Shown here piece by piece: positions 1-9,198 of a stretch of DNA of 64,000 bases. The stretch is taken from the NCBI GenBank assembly GCA_903884655.1, contig CAISFO010000044.1:1-64000 (forward strand). Direction: 5' to 3'. Positions within the stretch are counted from its first letter, which is position 1; every line of letters starts with the position of its first letter. Under the pieces are notes generated by a model that saw only the letters and a program-made list of their open reading frames with translations, was not told the DNA's origin and made no database searches. The DNA is from an uncultured Holophagaceae bacterium. GTDB lineage: Bacteria > Acidobacteriota > Holophagae > Holophagales > Holophagaceae. The position numbers were made by a program, and so were the translations under genes.

Positions 1-153
1 AACACCTCGAAAGCATTGGGCTGGGGTGAAGCGCATTTTCACAGGTGCTGTGAATCCTAGCAGTAGGGAATTGACCTTCTTACTGGTGATATAGCCTATC
101 TTAAGTAAGGTTCAAGCTGCTGAACCTCACGGATTCAGGGGTCCGTCGGGGCC

Positions 154-429
154 ATGTTCAATTTCAAAGCGGTCGTGGCCGTGGGTGCAGGACTGGAATA
201 CCGCGCCGAGAAACTCGAGGCACAGGGTGAAAGCACCACGTACAACCGGCCCTGGATCCGCGCCAACATCGGCTATGCGATTCCCTCGCCAGTGGTGAAA
301 CCCTTCTTTGGCGTCGAGGTTGCCTTCCCCCTCACCAACACCAACAACAAGTTCGATTCCATGGAGAATGTCCTGAAGTCCATGGCCCCGAAAAACCAGT
401 TCGGCCTCTACGCTGGCATCCGGTTCTGA
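154..429 (+). pseudogene. C-terminal remnant of an outer-membrane beta-barrel protein
   Basis: The 91-residue reading frame shows alternating hydrophobic/polar strands, glycine-rich turns and a C-terminal phenylalanine (GIRF), as in small outer-membrane beta-barrels. It has no signal peptide. Barrel-like sequence (RIQGSVGAMF) continues upstream of the first ATG in the same frame until a stop at 121-123, so the front of the protein appears to be missing. A small hairpin (109-114 with 121-126) lies just before the open stretch. Nothing else coding is recognisable in positions 1-123. It could instead be a short functional protein, but the lack of export signal argues for a deletion remnant. Confidence 0.4.
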
Positions 430-496
430 TTCCGGGTCCACTCAAGGGCGGGTGCGGCGCCCATTCACGTCACACCCATCCTTGAACCCAGTTCCT

Positions 497-2299
497 TCAG
501 GGTTTGACCTTCTCCTGCGCGATCCAGGCCCGGATCTTGGTCTTCAACACATCCAGCGGCAGGGCGCCATCCACCAGCACCTGCCGATGGAAGGCCTTGA
601 TGCTGAACCTGGGACCGAGCTCGCGCTCCGCTTCAGTTCTCAGATCCCGGATGGCGAACTGGCCCAGCTTGTAGCCCAGGGCCTGACCTGGCCAGACGAT
701 GTAGCGTTCCACCTCCGCGACGATATCGCTCTCGGCCATGGAGGAATGCTCCTGCATGTAGCGGAGGGCCTGTTCACGGCTCCAGCCCTTGCTGTGCAGT
801 CCCGTATCCACCACCAGCCGCATGGCCCGGAGCTGCTCGTCGGACAACCGGCCGTAGTACTGGTAGGGATCGGTGAACAGGCCCAGTTCCTTGCCCAGGG
901 ACTCGGCGTAGAGAGCCCAGCCTTCCGCATAGGCGTTGTAGCCGCCGAAGCGCCGGAAGCCCGGGAGGCCCGTAATTTCCTGCGCGATGGAAATCTGGAA
1001 GTGGTGCCCGGGACTGGCTTCGTGCAGGAGCAGGGTCTCCATGCCAAAGATGGGCTGGGCCTTGAGATTGAAGGTATTGACGTAGAAGATGCCGGGACGG
1101 TGTCCATCAGGCGTGCCGTTCTGATAGGAACCTCCGGCGGCGGCTTCGGCGAGGAAGGCTTCCACGGGACGGACCTCGTAGTCGGTCTTTGGAAACACAT
1201 CAAAGAGCCTGGGCAGCAGCCCGTTCACCTTCACCTGGAGGTCCCGATAGCCCTGCAGCAGGTCGGCCTCGGAGGTGTGGTAGAAACGCGGGTTGTTGTT
1301 GAGCTCCTGGAAGAAGGCCTGGAGATCTCCCTGAAAGCCCACCTGGCGCCGCACGGCGTCCATCTCTTCCAGGATCCGGGCGACTTCCTTCAGACCCAGC
1401 TCGTGAATGGCCGCTGGATCGAGTTTGGTGGTGGTCATCTCCTCGACCAGATGGGCGTACCAGGCCTGCCCATCGGGCAAGGCGGAGAGCCCCACGCTGT
1501 CCCGGCAGGCGGGCAGATAGACATCCCGGATGAAGTCCCGCAGGCGCCGATAGGCGGGCACGATGCGCGTGGCGATGGCGGTGCGGTAGGCCGCGGCCAG
1601 GCGTTCCCGGTCAGCAGTGCCGATGGCCTTCGGGAAGGCCGCCACCGGTGACCAGAACACGGATTTCGCCGGGTCCTCCACGAGCATGGCATCCAGCTGG
1701 GGCAGGACCTTGCCCATGACCACCTTGGGCTGCACCACTCCCTTCGCCATGCCCTCCCGCATGTTCTGGATGGCCTGATCCATCCAGGCGATGAACCCCT
1801 CAGAGCGGCGCAGGAAGCGTTCGTAGTCCTTCACCGTGGCGAAAGGCTGGATGCTTCGCCCTCCACCCAGCTGAGCGAAGAACATGGGTACGGACCCTAT
1901 CTGATTCACGGGCGTCAAGTGAGAGGGGAAACGGAGACCCTCCAGGTCCTCCCGGAGGCTGCGCCGCAGGATGTCGTAGCTCAGGCGGTCCTGACCGCCA
2001 AGCCGGGAGCGATCCAGCTTGTCAACCGTGTGGAGCCACTTCTGGAGCCAGGCCTTTTCCTCGGCCCGGGCCCTGGCACTGAGGGTGTCGGGGAGCCGGT
2101 CGTTGTAGCGTTCATCCCCGATGGCCGTGGCCTTGATGGGATCCCGGACGAGGCACTCCTCCCAGTACTTCTCCAGCAGTCTCTGCCAGGCCCGGGTTCC
2201 AGGGGAGGCGGGCCGGGGCGCTGGTGCTTGCGATGGAACTCCGCCCCAGCACAGTCCAGCGATCAGGACAGCGGCGGCCAGTCGCAGGGTTCGCGGCAT
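497..2299 (-). CDS. Secreted DUF885 family protein (putative metallopeptidase-like)
   Basis: The 600-residue protein starts with a signal peptide (MPRTLRLAAAVLIAGLCWGG) and carries the DUF885 hallmark HEASPGHHF, an HExxxGHH-like metal-binding motif, in its C-terminal half. The length matches DUF885 proteins of Acidobacteriota and Proteobacteria. The family is predicted to be a zinc peptidase with no well-defined substrate. It is transcribed divergently from the SafE-like gene, and the shared upstream region holds a paired palindrome at 2372-2403. The family call is firm; the peptidase function is only inferred from the motif. Confidence 0.85.
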   Translation of the reverse strand: MPRTLRLAAAVLIAGLCWGGVPSQAPAPRPASPGTRAWQRLLEKYWEECLVRDPIKATAIGDERYNDRLPDTLSARARAEEKAWLQKWLHTVDKLDRSRLGGQDRLSYDILRRSLREDLEGLRFPSHLTPVNQIGSVPMFFAQLGGGRSIQPFATVKDYERFLRRSEGFIAWMDQAIQNMREGMAKGVVQPKVVMGKVLPQLDAMLVEDPAKSVFWSPVAAFPKAIGTADRERLAAAYRTAIATRIVPAYRRLRDFIRDVYLPACRDSVGLSALPDGQAWYAHLVEEMTTTKLDPAAIHELGLKEVARILEEMDAVRRQVGFQGDLQAFFQELNNNPRFYHTSEADLLQGYRDLQVKVNGLLPRLFDVFPKTDYEVRPVEAFLAEAAAGGSYQNGTPDGHRPGIFYVNTFNLKAQPIFGMETLLLHEASPGHHFQISIAQEITGLPGFRRFGGYNAYAEGWALYAESLGKELGLFTDPYQYYGRLSDEQLRAMRLVVDTGLHSKGWSREQALRYMQEHSSMAESDIVAEVERYIVWPGQALGYKLGQFAIRDLRTEAERELGPRFSIKAFHRQVLVDGALPLDVLKTKIRAWIAQEKVKP

Positions 2300-2371
2300 C
2301 GGATCTCCAGGAAGTTTCTAAGGATGGCAGAGCTGGAGGGGCTGCCACGACCTTCAGCGTAGAAAGGAGAT

Positions 2372-2403
2372 GCTTTGTCAAAGCGGAGAGGCTTTGTCTA
2401 AGC
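2372..2403. promoter_or_regulatory. Paired 13-bp palindromes, candidate operator
   Basis: GCTTTGTCAAAGC (2372-2384) is a perfect palindrome around a single central base, and GCTTTGTCTAAGC (2391-2403) repeats it with one mismatch. The centres are 19 bp apart, close to two helical turns, so two dimers could bind the same face. The pair lies in the 157-bp region between the divergent DUF885 and SafE-like genes. The regulator is unknown. Confidence 0.45.
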
Positions 2404-2456
2404 ATCGGTGATCCCCGTCCCTTGCGGGTTCCGCAAGCTTCGAGGGACCATGGGCC

Positions 2457-3215
2457 ATGCTCGAATCCTGGCTCAACCATCCTCATGCGGCACCCTGGCT
2501 GGTGGTCATGTGGATCGCAGGGCTGTTGGGTTCTTTGGGCCATTGCGCGGGCATGTGCGGTCCGATCGTGGCGGCCTTCGGCCTGACCCAGGCGAAGCAA
2601 GGCGGCAGGCCCTGGACGCGGCACCTCCGCTTCCAGCTGGGCCGCATCACCACCTACGCCATCCTTGGCGGCCTCATCGGCTTCCTGGGGGGCTTCGCAC
2701 GGCTGCAGACGGTGCAGGACATGCATGCCTGCTGCCGGCCGGACGGCGCGGCGCTGATCGCGGCTCAGGCCTGGCCCTGGCAGATCTGGGTGAAGCTCGG
2801 CATCGGCGGACTCATGCTGCTGATGGGCCTGGTTATGGCTCTGGGCGGGCGGGTTGACGCCCTCATGGAGTTCAAGCTGCCCGCGCCGTTGCAGAAACTG
2901 CTGGGCCGAGGCCTGGCCCTCGGCAGCCTGCCCTATGTCCTGGGCCTGCTCTGGGGCCTGATCCCCTGCGGCCTGGTCTACATGATGCTGCTGCGCACTC
3001 TGGACGGCGGCGACTGGAAGATGGGCGCCGCGGGCATGGCCGCCTTCGGCCTGGGCAACGCCCCCCTGCTGCTGGGCCTGGGCCTCGCCAGCACCCGCCT
3101 CAGCCAGGCCTGGAAGGCCATCCTGCTGCGTCTGGGCGGCCTCCTGGTGGCCTGCATGGGCGGCTACATCCTCTGGCAGGCCGTGATGCTGCTGCGGATC
3201 CAGGCCCAAGGTTGA
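2457..3215 (+). CDS. SafE/TauE-like (DsbD_2-type) integral membrane protein
   Basis: The 252-residue polytopic protein has about six hydrophobic segments and the motif GHCAGMCGP (C30, C34) in the first one, typical of the SafE/TauE-like DsbD_2 family often encoded beside cbb3 oxidase assembly genes. In that setting the family is thought to take part in metal or thiol handling for oxidase maturation; that role is inferred here from its position next to ccoI. The ATG at 2457 follows a GAGGGA ribosome-binding sequence. It converges on ccoI, separated by a hairpin repeat. Confidence 0.75.
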   Translation: MLESWLNHPHAAPWLVVMWIAGLLGSLGHCAGMCGPIVAAFGLTQAKQGGRPWTRHLRFQLGRITTYAILGGLIGFLGGFARLQTVQDMHACCRPDGAALIAAQAWPWQIWVKLGIGGLMLLMGLVMALGGRVDALMEFKLPAPLQKLLGRGLALGSLPYVLGLLWGLIPCGLVYMMLLRTLDGGDWKMGAAGMAAFGLGNAPLLLGLGLASTRLSQAWKAILLRLGGLLVACMGGYILWQAVMLLRIQAQG

Positions 3216-3229
3216 GGCCGTTGAAAACA

Positions 3230-3335
3230 GCTGGTCGCGGAAGACGCGGAAGAGTCACAGAAGACACGGAATAAGCACAAATCGCCAATCCCTTTTCCGC
3301 GGTTTCTGTGGATTTCCGTGCCTTCCGCGACCAGC
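3230..3335. repeat. Quasi-palindromic 10-bp-unit repeat between convergent genes
   Basis: A 14-bp perfect inverted repeat (3230-3243 with 3322-3335, CTTCCGCGACCAGC on the right arm) encloses further complementary blocks (CACAGAA/TTCTGTG, CACGGAA/TTCCGTG). The left arm is built from degenerate 10-bp units of the type CRCGGAAGA. It sits exactly between the stop codons of the convergent SafE-like and ccoI genes, so it could terminate transcription from both sides. A second relative occurs at 18631-18688. Confidence 0.7.
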
Positions 3336-3352
3336 GCTTTGCGCTCGGCCGC

Positions 3353-5758
3353 CTAGGCCCGGTCCCGCCCCAGGCGCATGGAGTTGCCGATGACGGAGAG
3401 GCTGGAGAGCACCATGGCGCCGGCGGCGAGGATGGGATTCAGGACGCCGGTCATGGCCAGGGAGATGCCCGCGGTGTTGTAGAAGAAGGCCCAGAAGAGG
3501 TTCTGCTTCAGCACGCGCAGGGTGAGGGTAGCCAAACGAAAGACGCCGGTGATACGGGTGAGCGAATCCCGCATGAGCACGACCGGTGCCGCGTTCATGG
3601 CCAGGTCCGCGCCAGAGCCCAGGGCGATGCCCAGGTCCGCCGCGGCCAGGGCCGGGGCGTCGTTGATGCCGTCCCCCACCATGGCCACCACCTTGCCCTG
3701 GGCCTGGAAGCGCCGCACGGTGTCCGCTTTCTCGGACGGGGAGACTTCGCCCACGCAGTCATCCACCCCCACGGCCTTGGCGATGCGCTGGGTGGTGCCC
3801 CAAGCGTCGCCCGAGAGCAGCACCGTGCGAATGCCCCGGGCCCGCAGCTCGGCGATGACCCCGGCGGCCTCGGCCCGGGGCCGGTCCCCGAAGGTGAGGG
3901 CCCCCGAACAGCTTCCATCCAGGGCCGTGAAGGCCACTGTGAGACCTTCGGATTCCCAGGCTCGCGCCTTGAGATCAAGCTCGGAGGGCAGGACGACGCC
4001 TTCCTCGGCCATAAGCCGCCGGTTGCCCACGGCCACGCGCCGACCCGCCACCAGTCCCAGGATGCCCCGGCCCTCGCGCACCTCGATATCCACGGCGTCC
4101 AAGGGATTCAGGCCCTGTTCGGCGGCATACATCCCCACCGCGTGGGCCAGGGGATGCTCAGAATAGGACTCCAGGGCGGCCACCAGATCCAGGCGATCCA
4201 GCTCGACGTGCCGCACCCGGAAGTCGCCTTCGGTGACCGTGCCGGTCTTGTCCAGGATCAGCAGGTCCACCTTGCGGAAGGTCTCCAGCACCCGCACATC
4301 GCGGATGATGATGCCCTGCCGTGACGCGGCGCCGATGGCAGCGGTGGTGGCCAGGGGTGTGGCGATGCCCAGGGCGCAGGGGCAGGCGATGACCAGCACC
4401 GCGATGCCCCGCAGCAGGGCCTCGGTGCCCGGGAGTCCTCGCCCCAGGCAGACCACGATGGTCAGGGCGGCCAGCGCCAGCACGGCTGGGATGAAGAGGC
4501 GGGAGACCCGGTCCACGAGTCGCTCCAGAGGGCTCTTGCTGGCCAGGGCGGATTGCACGGATTTCACGATCTGGGCCAGGGTGGAATCCTCGCCACAGCG
4601 GGTGACGCGGATCTCCAGCACCCCGGCCGTGTTCAGGCTGCCGCAGATGACGGGATCTCCGGGCCCCTTGGCCCTGGGGTCCGCTTCCCCAGTCACCACG
4701 GCTTCGTCCACGGCCGACTGGCCCGCCACCACGACCCCATCCGCGGAAATGCGTTCGCCGGGCTTTACCAGGAAGACCGTGCCCGGCTCCAGGGCCTCGA
4801 TGGCCACGAAGCGCTCCTGCCCGTCAATACGCAGGCGCGCCTTCTTCGGCAGCAGGCGGTGGAGCATGGCGATGGCGCGGGCGCTGCGGTCCTTGGCGTT
4901 CCGTTCCAGCGCCTTGCCCGCTAGGACCAGGGTAACGATGGCGCAGGCGGTATCGAAGTAGAAGTGCCGACCCCCCAGGAAGGCCTGGACCGAGCTGTAG
5001 GCGTAGGCCGCCAGGACTCCCGTGGAGATGAGGGCCTCCATGCGCAGGTGACCGGTGCGGATGCCGAACCAGGCGATGCGGTGGATGGGCCAGGCGGAGT
5101 AGAGCACTGCCGGCAACGCCAGGGCCATGAGGATGAAGGGCACGGCCCGCTGGGCCCAGCCGGCGATGCCTTCCCAGTAGCTGGCGTAGATGACCAGGCT
5201 GAAGAGCATCACGTTCATCCACATGGCGAATGCGATGCCCAGGCGCAGCAGCATGTCCTGCCAGGCCAGGCGATCGCCCTCCTGTTCCGTGCCGAACTCC
5301 ACGGCCCGGTACCCCAGGGCTTTCACCCGGCCCGCGATGGTGCCCGGTGGGACCAGCTGGGGACAGTAGGTGACCTTGAGCAGATCCGACGTGAACAGCA
5401 CTTCGGCGGCCACAATGCCGTACTCCTTGCGGATGCCATGCTCCACCACCCAGCCGCAGGCGGCGCACCACATGCCGGACAGCTGATAGAGGACTTCCCT
5501 GGTTTCAGTGCCTTCCGGTATGAGGGTGGCTGCGTCTTCGTCCGGACGACCCAGGAGCCCGAGGCGCTGACTCTCCTGGAAGAGATCCGTCTGGCGAAGG
5601 TCCGCACCTGCGTCGATGGCGCCGCTCTCCAGCAGAATGGCATAGACATTCAGGCAGCCCTTGCAGCAGAACCGCTTCTCCTGGTCCCGGAAGGATTGGA
5701 GCTGGGGCTTCTTCGTGGCGGTCGCGCCGCAGAGATCACAGGTGGCGCCAAGGCTCAT
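3353..5758 (-). CDS. ccoI: Copper-transporting P1B-type ATPase of cbb3 oxidase assembly (CcoI/FixI)
   Basis: The 801-residue P-type ATPase has an N-terminal cysteine cluster (C7, C10, C31, C32, C35), a heavy-metal-associated domain with GMWCAAC (C98-C101), the CPC ion motif in VIACPCALG, the phosphorylation motif DKTGT near residue 500 and the hinge GDGINDAPAL. This is the layout of CcoI/FixI, which exports copper from the cytoplasm for the CuB centre of cbb3 oxidase. Its position as the last gene of the cbb3 operon agrees. The ATG overlaps the preceding stop as ATGA. Confidence 0.92.
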   Translation of the reverse strand: MSLGATCDLCGATATKKPQLQSFRDQEKRFCCKGCLNVYAILLESGAIDAGADLRQTDLFQESQRLGLLGRPDEDAATLIPEGTETREVLYQLSGMWCAACGWVVEHGIRKEYGIVAAEVLFTSDLLKVTYCPQLVPPGTIAGRVKALGYRAVEFGTEQEGDRLAWQDMLLRLGIAFAMWMNVMLFSLVIYASYWEGIAGWAQRAVPFILMALALPAVLYSAWPIHRIAWFGIRTGHLRMEALISTGVLAAYAYSSVQAFLGGRHFYFDTACAIVTLVLAGKALERNAKDRSARAIAMLHRLLPKKARLRIDGQERFVAIEALEPGTVFLVKPGERISADGVVVAGQSAVDEAVVTGEADPRAKGPGDPVICGSLNTAGVLEIRVTRCGEDSTLAQIVKSVQSALASKSPLERLVDRVSRLFIPAVLALAALTIVVCLGRGLPGTEALLRGIAVLVIACPCALGIATPLATTAAIGAASRQGIIIRDVRVLETFRKVDLLILDKTGTVTEGDFRVRHVELDRLDLVAALESYSEHPLAHAVGMYAAEQGLNPLDAVDIEVREGRGILGLVAGRRVAVGNRRLMAEEGVVLPSELDLKARAWESEGLTVAFTALDGSCSGALTFGDRPRAEAAGVIAELRARGIRTVLLSGDAWGTTQRIAKAVGVDDCVGEVSPSEKADTVRRFQAQGKVVAMVGDGINDAPALAAADLGIALGSGADLAMNAAPVVLMRDSLTRITGVFRLATLTLRVLKQNLFWAFFYNTAGISLAMTGVLNPILAAGAMVLSSLSVIGNSMRLGRDRA

Positions 5759-5916
5759 GAATGTTGCGTCTGCTGGGGCTTGCCATGATCGTCGAGCATG
5801 ATGGGGTTGGCCTTCCGGGTGAAGGAATAGGCCACGATGAGGATCGTGATGAAGAGCAGGCCGATGATCCCGAACATGGCCAGATAGGGGCCGCCGCCTT
5901 TCTTGGTTTCAGCCAT
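5755..5916 (-). CDS. Small single-span membrane protein of the cco operon
   Basis: This 53-residue frame begins MAETKKGGGPYLAMFGIIGL, has one transmembrane helix (about residues 11-31) and a charged tail ending QQTQHS. It lies 3 bp after ccoG and overlaps ccoI by 4 bp, so it is almost certainly translated with them. It takes the place of FixH/CcoH in classical ccoGHIS clusters but is far shorter and shows no FixH domain; the CcoS signature is absent too. It may help insert or stabilise the copper ATPase, which is speculation from position. Confidence 0.65.
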   Translation of the reverse strand: MAETKKGGGPYLAMFGIIGLLFITILIVAYSFTRKANPIMLDDHGKPQQTQHS

Positions 5917-5919
5917 GGC

Positions 5920-7259
5920 TCATTTCCTTTTCAGGGGGGTGATGAAGGTCATGTCCTCGGCATCGGATTTCCGGGCCGCGTCGGACTGGGCCAGGATCCG
6001 GATGTGGTGGACATCCTGACCATCCTGGGCGAAAGGGGCGCGGAGTTCCACTGTACGCTCGAAAGTCTCCCCCGGCTGCAGGACCACTGGGTTGGCAGGC
6101 AGGGCCAGCTCCGCGCCGGGCAGTCCCTCGACCCAGAGGCGCACGCTGGCGGTCTTCCCGGTGCGGTTGGCCAGCTTGAACCGGATCATGTTCGCGATGC
6201 GACCATCATCCAGCACCTTGAACATGGTGGCGCGGTCCGGATTGATTTCCACCAGCACGGGGCGTCTCAGGGAGAGGGCCATGCCGAGTCCCACCAGGTA
6301 GAAGGTCATGATGAGGAGGATCACCACCCGCTTGGCGTCCCGGAACCCCCAGCGTTTGTACCATGGCTCCAGCAGGGCCACGGCCTTTGGTGTCTCGCCC
6401 CAGGCATAGTGGATGAGCCCCGGCTTGCCCAGTTTCCGCAGGACATCCTCGCAGGCGTCGATGCAGTCCCCGCAGTGCACGCATTCGATCTGGAAGGGCG
6501 AGTCCCGGATGTCGATGCCCATCTCGCAGACCCGGACGCACTTCTTGCACTCGATGCAGTCCTTGGCCTCGCCCACGCCGTCCTGGTAGCTCACCAAGAG
6601 CGTGTGCTTGTCCTGGAGCATGCCCTGGATGTAGCCATAGGGGCAGACGGTGGTGCAGAACTTCTGTCGCACCAGCGTGAGATCCAGGAAGGTCATCAGG
6701 GTGACGGTGGCTCCCGTGATGCCGCCCACGGTGACGAAATCGAGATGCAGCAGGCGCCCCAGCAGGTCCCGGGGTTCGATGAAGTACGAGGTGAAGACAA
6801 AGGCCAGGAAGACCGAGGCCACCAGCAGCACCGCATAGAACAGGCCCTGGCCCGCCAGCTTTTTGATCTTCGGGGTGGGAGTCTTCAGGACCTTCTGAGT
6901 CACTCGTTTGGCCCAGGCCTCCACGGACTGGCTCCATTCGCTGAAGATCATCTGGGGACAGGCATAACTGCAGTAGACGCGACCATGAATGATGGCGGAG
7001 GCCGCGATGATGAACATCAGCAGCATCAACGCGAAGAAGATGATGGAGAACTCGCTGATCCACAACTCGAAGCCGGCGAAATAGAACCGCTGCCGCGGGA
7101 TGTCGAAGCGCATCAGGTTGGTGAAGGGTGCCGCCACGAAGGCCAGGAAGAAGGCCAGGTGGAAGCGCTTCCGGATGGGCCGGTAGATGGTCTCCGGGGA
7201 GGCAGGGGCGGCAGCCGCTCAACCTTGGGCTTCGGGGCAGTCTCTAACTTTATGCTCAT
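5920..7259 (-). CDS. ccoG: Cytochrome c oxidase accessory protein CcoG (FixG), apparent 5' frameshift
   Basis: The body has CcoG features: several helices, GRVYCSYACPQ, two 4Fe-4S ferredoxin motifs (CIECKKCVRVCEMG and CVHCGDCIDACEDV) and a C-terminal Ig-like domain. CcoG acts in copper handling for cbb3 oxidase assembly. The continuous frame begins only at a GTG at 7137, inside the first helix. Recognisable CcoG sequence (YRPIRKRFHLAFFLAF) continues upstream in the same frame to about 7200. The ATG at 7259, directly after the preceding stop, opens a different frame (MSIKLETAPKPKVERLPP). One added base in the C-run of the coding strand (plus 7205-7208) would join the two. A sequencing error or a genuine frameshift are both possible. 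Confidence 0.85.
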
Positions 7260-9194
7260 TCAGGAATGATACAGGATCTTCGGATTCGGAGAAGGGATCG
7301 ACACGCATTCCAGGCTGTGATCGAAACGCTTCATCAGGATGGCGTGGGTCGGACACCGGGAGGCGCACATGGCGCAGCGGATGCAGGTGCTCTCATCCTT
7401 CAGCATGACGCCGCCCAACTCGTCCTTGTCCTGGGCGCTCATGGCCTGGTACTCCGCCAGGCTGATCGCCGCGCCCGCCTTGGCCAGCCGCTCGTGGGCA
7501 TCGTAGTCGGACAGGGTGCTGATGCCCACGAGCTTGATGAGATCCTCGGGACACACGTCCACGCAGCCGTTGCAGGCGATGCAGTGCTCTGTGTCGAACA
7601 CGGTATTGATGTTGCAGCGCAGACAACGGGAGCCCTGCTTGCGGGCCAGCTCCTCGGGGAAGCTCAGCTCGACGATCTCCACGGAGGCGGCGCGAAGGTC
7701 GCTCTCCAGCACCGGTGCATTGCGACGCGCCTCCCGGTGCCAGCCCTCGGCCATGGTGTAGGCTGCGGGCAGCCAGCGCTTGCGCACCACCACGTCCGTC
7801 CGCGTGCCCCGCAGGAAGTCGTGCATGGACCGGGCCGCGGTGTGGGCCGAGGCGATGGCGTCGATGAAGAGGCGGGCACCGTGGGCCACGTCGCCGCAGG
7901 CGAAGATGTCAGGGGCACTGGTCTGGTAGGTGACCGGGTCCACCTTGACCAGACCGCGGTTCACTTCCACGCCGTCTTCGGGCTTGAGGAAGGTCAGGTC
8001 AGAAGTCTGGCCGATGGCGAACACCACGGAATCGGCATGGATGTCGGTGAGCTCGGCGTCGTCGAACTTGGGGTTGAAGCGGCGCTCCTCGTCGAAGACC
8101 GAGACGCACTTCACCACCCGCAGGCCCTTGCACTTGCCGTTCTCGACGATGATCTCCTTGGGTCCCACGCGGTTGTGGAGGTGGATGCCTTCCTCCTCGC
8201 CTTCGTGGATTTCAACTTTGTCGGCGGGCATCTCCTCGAGGGATTCCAGGCAGACCACGTGGATCTCCTTGTCGCCGCTCATGCGGAGCGCCGACCGGGC
8301 CACGTCGTAGGCCACTTTTTCGCCATGGCCCATTTCCTGGAGGGCGTCCTCCTGGTTGAGGGCCTCGAAGGGGCGGAGGGCCGAACGGGCCACGTCATAG
8401 GCCACGTTGCCGCCACCGACCACCACCACCCGGCGGCCCAGGGGCAGCGGCTTGCCTTCGTTGAAGGCCTTGAGGAACTCCATGCCGTCGTAGACGCCTT
8501 CGGTTTCGCCACCAGGCAGGGAGAGCTTGCGTCCGTTGGGCAGGCCCACCCCCAGGAAGATGGCCTTGTAGCCCTGGGACCGCAGGTCCGCGAGACTGAA
8601 GTCCCGACCCAGCTTCATGTTGCACTTCAGCTCAACGCCCATGGACAGGATGGCGTTGATCTCGTGGCGCACCAGCTCGCGGGGGAGCCGGAAGACGGGC
8701 ACACCCGCGATCAGCATGCCCCCCGGTTCCGAGTTCGCCTCGAAGACCGTGACCTTGTAGCCGACCTGGACCAGGTCGTGGGCCACGGTCATGCCGGCGA
8801 CGCCCGCACCAATGACCGCCACCTTCTCGTAGTCGCCCCGGTTGGGGGGCAGCATGCGCTGGTTGTTGCCTTCCCGGTAGCTGGTGTAATCGCCGGTCTC
8901 GGGCCCGAACTTGTCCGTGACGAACCGCTTGAGAGCGCGGATCGCCACGGGCTCGTCCAGGGAGCCGCGGCGGCAGTTGGCTTCACAGGGCGCACCGCAC
9001 ACCCGCCCGCAGATGGAGGCGAAGGGGTTGGTGGCGCGGGCGATGCGATAGGCTTCCTCGTACCGCCCCTCGGCGATGGCCGTCACGTACCCGCAGGCGT
9101 CCGTATGCACGGGACAGGCGTGCTGGCATTTGACCATCTCGACCCAGTACTGCGAGTCGTCGGGAACCCGGAACTGCCAACTGGCGTTATCCAC
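7260..9194 (-). CDS. FAD-dependent oxidoreductase with N- and C-terminal Fe-S domains (GltD-like)
   Basis: The 644-residue protein has an N-terminal double iron-sulfur helical domain (CQHACPVHTDACGY and CGRVCGAPCEANC), an FAD-binding Rossmann fold (VIGAGVAGM), an NAD(P)-binding fold (VVVVGGGNVAYD) and a C-terminal 2x4Fe-4S ferredoxin region (CIACNGCVDVCP, CIRCAMCASRCP). This is the glutamate-synthase small-subunit/NfnB layout extended by a ferredoxin. Its place between oxidase subunit genes and ccoG suggests it passes NAD(P)H electrons to, or matures, the respiratory complex; this is inference. The segment VAYDVARSALR occurs twice, about 30 residues apart. The stop is immediately followed by the ccoG ATG. 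Confidence 0.85.
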   Translation of the reverse strand: MDNASWQFRVPDDSQYWVEMVKCQHACPVHTDACGYVTAIAEGRYEEAYRIARATNPFASICGRVCGAPCEANCRRGSLDEPVAIRALKRFVTDKFGPETGDYTSYREGNNQRMLPPNRGDYEKVAVIGAGVAGMTVAHDLVQVGYKVTVFEANSEPGGMLIAGVPVFRLPRELVRHEINAILSMGVELKCNMKLGRDFSLADLRSQGYKAIFLGVGLPNGRKLSLPGGETEGVYDGMEFLKAFNEGKPLPLGRRVVVVGGGNVAYDVARSALRPFEALNQEDALQEMGHGEKVAYDVARSALRMSGDKEIHVVCLESLEEMPADKVEIHEGEEEGIHLHNRVGPKEIIVENGKCKGLRVVKCVSVFDEERRFNPKFDDAELTDIHADSVVFAIGQTSDLTFLKPEDGVEVNRGLVKVDPVTYQTSAPDIFACGDVAHGARLFIDAIASAHTAARSMHDFLRGTRTDVVVRKRWLPAAYTMAEGWHREARRNAPVLESDLRAASVEIVELSFPEELARKQGSRCLRCNINTVFDTEHCIACNGCVDVCPEDLIKLVGISTLSDYDAHERLAKAGAAISLAEYQAMSAQDKDELGGVMLKDESTCIRCAMCASRCPTHAILMKRFDHSLECVSIPSPNPKILYHS

Positions 9195-9198
9195 AGCG

